Assembly: GCA_028717525.1 (NCBI GenBank)
Contig: JAQUNT010000063.1
Span: 1-8,874, forward strand
Source: Elusimicrobiota bacterium
GTDB lineage: Bacteria; Elusimicrobiota; Elusimicrobia; UBA1565; UBA9628
Reading direction: 5' to 3'
DNA: 8,874 nucleotides
The notes beneath the pieces are model-generated. The model was not told where the DNA came from. It worked only from the letters and a program-made list of their open reading frames with translations, and did not search any database. The position numbers were made by a program, and so were the translations under genes. This document shows, one piece after another, positions 5,915 to 8,874 of the stretch (positions are counted from its first letter, which is position 1; each line of letters begins with the position of its first letter).

Positions 5915-7209
5915 TGTATTTCGGCCAGGCCTTTCGCGACGATTCCGGCGATCTCGCGGATCTCCGGCGCGCTGACGCTCAGGGGCGGGGCCAGGCACAA
6001 CGCTTCGTCCTCCACCAGGCATAAGAGCCCCTGTTCGCGCAGATGCTCCATCAGCCCGGAGCCCTGCCCCGGCGCCAGGCGCAGGCGCAAGGAGCACAGC
6101 AGACCCAGGCCGCTGACCGGTCCCGCCCAGGGGTAGGGCGCGGCGGCCTCGCGCAGCCGGGCGCGCAGCTCCTCGCCGCGCGCCGCGGCGTTGGCCAGGA
6201 GCCCTTCCCTCTCCAGGATGGCCAAGGTCTCCAGGGCCGCGGCGCAGGCGGCCGGGTGGCCGCCGAAGGTGTAGCCCGGCACCGCCGCGTCCTCCAGGGC
6301 CCGCGCCACCCGGCCGGAGAGCAGGACCGCTCCCAAGGGTGCGCAGCCGCCGGAGAGGCCCTTGCCCAGGATCATGAGGTCGGGGCGGATGTCCCAGTGC
6401 GAGGCCGCGAACCAGGCCCCGGTCCGGCCCACGCCGGTGAGGACCTCGTCGAGGATGAGCAGCACGCCGTGCCGGCGCAGCATCTCCTGCAGGGCGGGCC
6501 AGTAGCCCGGCGGGGGCAGGCGCACCGGCCCGGCCGCGCCGACCGGCTCGGCGATGAGCGCGGCCACGCGCTCCGGCCCGGCCGAGAGCAGGGCCTCCTC
6601 CACGCGGCGCACGCAGGCCGCGGCGCAGTCCGGCTTGTGCGCGTCGTCCGGGCAGCCGCAGCAGCCGGGCGCGCAGACCTCTAGGGTGTCCGGCAGCAGG
6701 GGGGCGTAAGGCTCGCGCAGTTCCGCCCCGCCGGAGACGCTGGCCGCCCCGTAGGTGGCGCCGTGGAAGGCGCGGCGGCGGTGCAGGATGACGCTGCGCC
6801 GGGGCCGGCCCTGGCCGTGCCAGTAGCGCCGCGCGAACTTGAGGGCGGCGTCCACGCCCTCGCCGCCGCCGGAGCAGAAGAAGACGCGCTCCAGGCCGGG
6901 CGGGGCCAGGGCCAGGAGGCGTTCGGCCAGTTCGACTCCGGGTCGGTGCGCCGTCCAGGCCAGGGGGGCGTAGGAAAGGGTCTCCAGCTGCCGGCGCACG
7001 CGCTCCACGAGCTCAGGGCGGCCGCAGCCCAAGGGGGCGCACCAGAGGCCGGAGAGCCCGTCGAGGTAGCTGCGGCCCCGCTCGTCGGTCAGGCGCGCGC
7101 CGCGGCCCGCCACCATGACCGGCATGCCCCCGCGGTACGCCCGCGGGGGCGCCCATTGGTTGAAGAGCGCCCGCGCGGCGCGCCGGCCCAGGTCCGAGGC
7201 ATCGTCCAT
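5899..7209 (-). CDS. Class III (omega-type) PLP-dependent aminotransferase
   Basis: This fold-type I, class III aminotransferase transfers an amino group between an amine or amino acid and a keto acid using pyridoxal phosphate. From the ATG at 7209 it has 436 residues, a normal length. SGGGEGVDAALK at 113-124 is the phosphate-binding segment, and HGATYGA follows the stacking region. AEPV carries E221. LDEVLTGVGRTG has D254, which binds the pyridine nitrogen. ILGKGLSGG has K283, the Schiff-base lysine. YTFGGHP (T314) completes the site. Cysteines at 179, 183, 184, 186, 195 and 199 match in spacing the CP...C..AC stretch of many taurine- and omega-amino-acid aminotransferases. The exact substrate cannot be assigned. 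An in-frame ATG at 7221 would add four residues, but a -10-like element overlaps it. It diverges from the second radical SAM gene and ends in the 40-bp palindrome. Confidence 0.9.
   Translation of the reverse strand: MDDASDLGRRAARALFNQWAPPRAYRGGMPVMVAGRGARLTDERGRSYLDGLSGLWCAPLGCGRPELVERVRRQLETLSYAPLAWTAHRPGVELAERLLALAPPGLERVFFCSGGGEGVDAALKFARRYWHGQGRPRRSVILHRRRAFHGATYGAASVSGGAELREPYAPLLPDTLEVCAPGCCGCPDDAHKPDCAAACVRRVEEALLSAGPERVAALIAEPVGAAGPVRLPPPGYWPALQEMLRRHGVLLILDEVLTGVGRTGAWFAASHWDIRPDLMILGKGLSGGCAPLGAVLLSGRVARALEDAAVPGYTFGGHPAACAAALETLAILEREGLLANAAARGEELRARLREAAAPYPWAGPVSGLGLLCSLRLRLAPGQGSGLMEHLREQGLLCLVEDEALCLAPPLSVSAPEIREIAGIVAKGLAEIQGHKT
7126..7150. repeat. GC-rich inverted repeat (10-bp arms, 5-nt loop) early in the aminotransferase gene
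   Basis: GCCCCCGCGG at 7126-7135 and CCGCGGGGGC at 7141-7150 are perfect complements separated by TACGC. In the aminotransferase mRNA this would be a very stable hairpin about 60 nt into the coding region (codons for APPRAYRGG). It may be a chance result of Pro, Arg and Gly codons in GC-rich DNA or may affect early translation; nothing in the sequence decides. Confidence 0.5.
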
Positions 7210-7219
7210 AGCCGCGGCC

Positions 7220-7228
7220 ATGATAACA
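7220..7228 (-). promoter_or_regulatory. Candidate extended -10 promoter of the aminotransferase gene
   Basis: On the minus strand TGTTATCAT (7228 down to 7220) matches the extended -10 consensus TGnTATAAT at eight of nine positions, counting n as a match. No -35 box is seen. The predicted transcription start is near 7213-7214, inside the codons between the two possible ATGs, which argues for translation from the ATG at 7209 with almost no leader. Confidence 0.45.
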
Positions 7229-7250
7229 AATGCGCCGCGGGACGGGGAGA

Positions 7251-7259
7251 TGCTATCAT
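7251..7259 (+). promoter_or_regulatory. Candidate extended -10 promoter of the second radical SAM gene
   Basis: TGCTATCAT matches the extended -10 consensus TGnTATAAT at eight of nine positions, counting n as a match, and has no evident -35 box. Its last base is 7 nt before the ATG at 7266, so RNA synthesis would start on or next to the start codon (leaderless mRNA). It lies back-to-back with the minus-strand motif at 7220-7228, only 22 bp apart. A weak GGGGAG at 7244-7249 is too far upstream (16 nt) to be a good ribosome binding site. Confidence 0.5.
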
Positions 7260-7265
7260 TGCGCC

Positions 7266-8210
7266 ATGGCGGCCTTTCCGGAGGAGGTGACCTTCCGCCT
7301 CACGTCGCGCTGCGACTTCCGCTGCCTGCACTGCGACTGCTGGCTGGGCGGCCCCGAGCCGGACCGGCTGGGCACGGCGGCTTGGAAGGACCTCGTTTCG
7401 CAGCTGGTCCTCTGGCGCGGCCCAGGCTGGCGCCTGCATCTGACCGGGGGTGAGCCTCTGCTGGCGCCGGGATTCCGCGAGATCTGCGCGCACGCGGCCG
7501 GCTTGGGCGTCCACGTGCTCGCCACGACGAACGCGAGCCGGATCACGCGCGGCTCGCTGGCGCCGCTCCTGGGCTGCGGGCTCCAGCAGCTGTGGATCTC
7601 CCTGGACGGCCTGGGGCCGGCCACGCACGACTTCAGCCGCGGCCGACCCGGCGCCTATGCGCGGGCTCGCGAGGCGCTCGATCTGCTTCTGAGCGCAGCT
7701 CCCTCCGCCCAGCTGACGCTGGGCATCGCCGCCATCGTGATGGAGCATAACCTCGAAGAGCTGCCGGCGCTGGCCGAGTGGGGCGCGGGCCTGGGCCTGC
7801 AGGTCCTGCTGCACCCGCTGGTGCGCTGCGGGCCCGACTGGGGGCGCCTCTGGCCTCGGTCCACGGACCGGGCGGTCCTCGCGCTGGAGCGCTTGGCCGC
7901 GCTCAGGGCCCGCGGCTGTCCCATCGCGAACTCCGTCGCCCAACTGCGCTTGTTCCAGCGCTACTACCGGGACCCGGAGAGCCGGTTCTTAAAGGCGGTC
8001 TGCCGCAGCGGGCGCTCCCTGCGGGTCCATCCCGACGGGACCTGCTACCTCTGCGACTTCGGCAAGGATCCCGTCGGCGATGCCGGGAAGGTCCCGCTGA
8101 AGCGGATCTGGGGCGGCGCCGCGGCGCGAGCCAGACGCGAGGAGATCCGCCGCTGCCACCGGGCCTGCGTCCTCAATCAGTGCAACTTCGGCGGCGCCGG
8201 TTCGTCGTAG
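7266..8210 (+). CDS. Radical SAM protein with SPASM/Twitch-like C-terminal cysteine domain
   Basis: This 314-residue radical SAM enzyme has the SAM-cluster motif CDFRCLHC (C16, C20, C23, with a further C25) close to the N-terminus, and LTGGEPLL (G61, G62, E63) for SAM binding. A TIM-barrel-like body follows (LATTNASRI, LWISLDGLG, GIAAIVMEHN). The C-terminal part has cysteines at 246, 260, 263, 297, 301 and 306 within C..SGRSLRVHPDGTCYLC, VGDAGKVPLKRIW and RRCHRACVLNQC. This layout belongs to SPASM/Twitch domains, which bind auxiliary Fe-S clusters in enzymes that modify peptides or proteins (PqqE and anaerobic sulfatase-maturase types) and in some small-molecule enzymes. The ATG at 7266 is chosen because it lies 7 nt after the -10-like motif and directly before the motif-bearing N-terminus. 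It diverges from the aminotransferase and overlaps the next gene tail to tail by 34 bp. Substrate unknown. Confidence 0.88.
   Translation: MAAFPEEVTFRLTSRCDFRCLHCDCWLGGPEPDRLGTAAWKDLVSQLVLWRGPGWRLHLTGGEPLLAPGFREICAHAAGLGVHVLATTNASRITRGSLAPLLGCGLQQLWISLDGLGPATHDFSRGRPGAYARAREALDLLLSAAPSAQLTLGIAAIVMEHNLEELPALAEWGAGLGLQVLLHPLVRCGPDWGRLWPRSTDRAVLALERLAALRARGCPIANSVAQLRLFQRYYRDPESRFLKAVCRSGRSLRVHPDGTCYLCDFGKDPVGDAGKVPLKRIWGGAAARARREEIRRCHRACVLNQCNFGGAGSS
8177..8210. other. Tail-to-tail overlap of the second radical SAM gene and the U32-like gene
   Basis: The + strand gene stops with TAG at 8208-8210. The - strand gene reads its TGA at 8177-8179, so 34 bp are coding on both strands. CGGCGCCG at 8192-8199 is the only short palindrome in the overlap. 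There is no separate terminator between the two genes. Confidence 0.7.
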
Positions 8211-8874
8211 ACGATGCGGTCGGCCTCTCGCGGCGGCTGGCCCGGATCCGGATGCCTCGTCCACAAGGCGTTGCCCAGGACCAGGACCCGCGTGGTCCCC
8301 ACGGTGTAGGAGCCGGAGGTGCGCTCGCAGCCCCGGGCGCAGGCGGCGATGGCGTCGCGGGGATGGCCGGCGAAGCCCCCGGCGCAGGCGCAGAAGCGCG
8401 TCACGGCCACGAACATCCGAGGCCAATGGAAATTCGCGCGCAGGCCGCGGCGCCGGAGCTGCGCGCGCGCGGTCCGGAGCTGGTCGCGGGAGTTGATCTC
8501 GATACGTCGGACGCCGCAGTCGGCCAGAAAATCCAGGAACTCGTCCGGGAACTCCGGGAAGTGCAGGTAGCGGCCGGAGAGCAGTCGGCCGCACACGGGC
8601 CGGGCCTGGGCGCAGCCGCGCAGCAGGTGCAAGGCTCCCAGGTCGTTGACCGCGACCTCGAAGCCGTCGGGCCGCAGCCCGGCCAGGCGCTGCAGCAGGC
8701 CCTCCAGGGCCGCGAGCCCGGCGTCGGTCAAGGGCGGCGTGGCCAAGGTCAGCGGCCAGTCCGGGGCCGGGCACTCGCGCGCGATCCAGGCCAGCAGTTC
8801 GTCCGCGGGCAGGCGCCGCTCGCAGGTCTCGTCGCCGACGTAGAGCCTGCGGGGGGAGAGCCTCCGGGTCGGGG
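8177..8874 (-). CDS. U32-peptidase-like protein (UbiV/YhbV-like family), partial, start beyond the window
   Basis: The minus-strand frame stays open to the right edge, so 231 residues are seen and the N-terminus is missing. It begins with a LYVGDETCERRLP segment, then TLATPPLTDAGL, FEVAVNDLGALHLL, CGRLLSGRYLHFP and RRIEINS. A cysteine group follows (RFCACAGG and AACARGCERTSG), and the end is LVLGNALW...ADRIVYDE. These resemble, from memory, the peptidase U32 family in its UbiV/YhbV-like branch: an ND-G motif, a GR-L strand, cysteines that may hold a 4Fe-4S cluster, and a GN...DRIVY end. Some family members assist oxygen-independent hydroxylation or RNA modification, and others are proteases. 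A TTG at 8746 is an in-frame alternative start, but similarity appears to continue upstream of it, so the longer reading is used. Its last 34 bases overlap the end of the second radical SAM gene. Function here is unassigned. Confidence 0.65.
   Translation of the reverse strand, partial: PTRRLSPRRLYVGDETCERRLPADELLAWIARECPAPDWPLTLATPPLTDAGLAALEGLLQRLAGLRPDGFEVAVNDLGALHLLRGCAQARPVCGRLLSGRYLHFPEFPDEFLDFLADCGVRRIEINSRDQLRTARAQLRRRGLRANFHWPRMFVAVTRFCACAGGFAGHPRDAIAACARGCERTSGSYTVGTTRVLVLGNALWTRHPDPGQPPREADRIVYDEPAPPKLH

Noticed and set aside
5026..6024. A 332-codon plus-strand frame running through the 40-bp palindrome, translated there as GTQDLIPELSLVS
   Set aside because: It is an off-frame reading of the radical SAM and aminotransferase genes. 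The palindrome simply stays open in this frame on both strands.
4946..8210. Both radical SAM genes encode exactly 314 residues, suggesting a duplication
   Set aside because: The cluster motifs lie at very different positions (C74 versus C16), only the second has the six C-terminal cysteines, and flanking motifs differ. The equal length is coincidence.

Overview
The window is gene-dense, very GC-rich DNA (one 60-base row counted by hand in the 5.4-5.5 kb region is about 80% GC). It probably comes from a diderm, largely anaerobic or uncultivated bacterium. Signal peptides and secretin-type STN domains argue for an outer membrane, and two radical SAM enzymes plus a U32-like protein suit low-oxygen metabolism. 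Lineages such as Elusimicrobiota, Myxococcota or Acidobacteriota would fit, but the sequence alone does not decide. I see no rRNA, tRNA, CRISPR array, phage gene or transposase gene. Seven protein genes are complete and one runs off the right edge.

Left part (1-3610): a DUF1736/TMTC-like membrane glycosyltransferase-fold protein with C-terminal TPRs (+) converges on a small secreted protein with two tandem STN-like units (-). That gene diverges from an unrecognised secreted protein with a proline-rich linker and a possible cupin-like end (+). The STN gene and its divergent partner look less GC-rich than the rest of the window.

Middle (3670-5890): an alkaline-phosphatase-superfamily 'sulfatase' lacking the formylglycine motif is followed after 4 bp by a radical SAM protein of the COG2108 (PflA-related) type. 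The two look translationally coupled.

Right part (5899-8874): a class III PLP aminotransferase (-) diverges from a second radical SAM protein with a SPASM/Twitch-like C-terminal cysteine set (+). That gene overlaps, tail to tail, a partial U32-peptidase-like protein (-). This may be an undescribed anaerobic modification or biosynthetic module, but its substrate cannot be read from the sequence.

Two structural patterns stand out. First, two of the three convergent junctions carry perfect palindromes that contain the stop codons of both flanking genes: 14 bp at 1717-1730 and 40 bp at 5875-5914. The 40-bp palindrome gives two unrelated proteins the same C-terminal GHKT. Second, several starts lie immediately downstream of, or on top of, extended -10 promoter motifs (TGnTATCAT-like), which suggests leaderless or near-leaderless transcripts.
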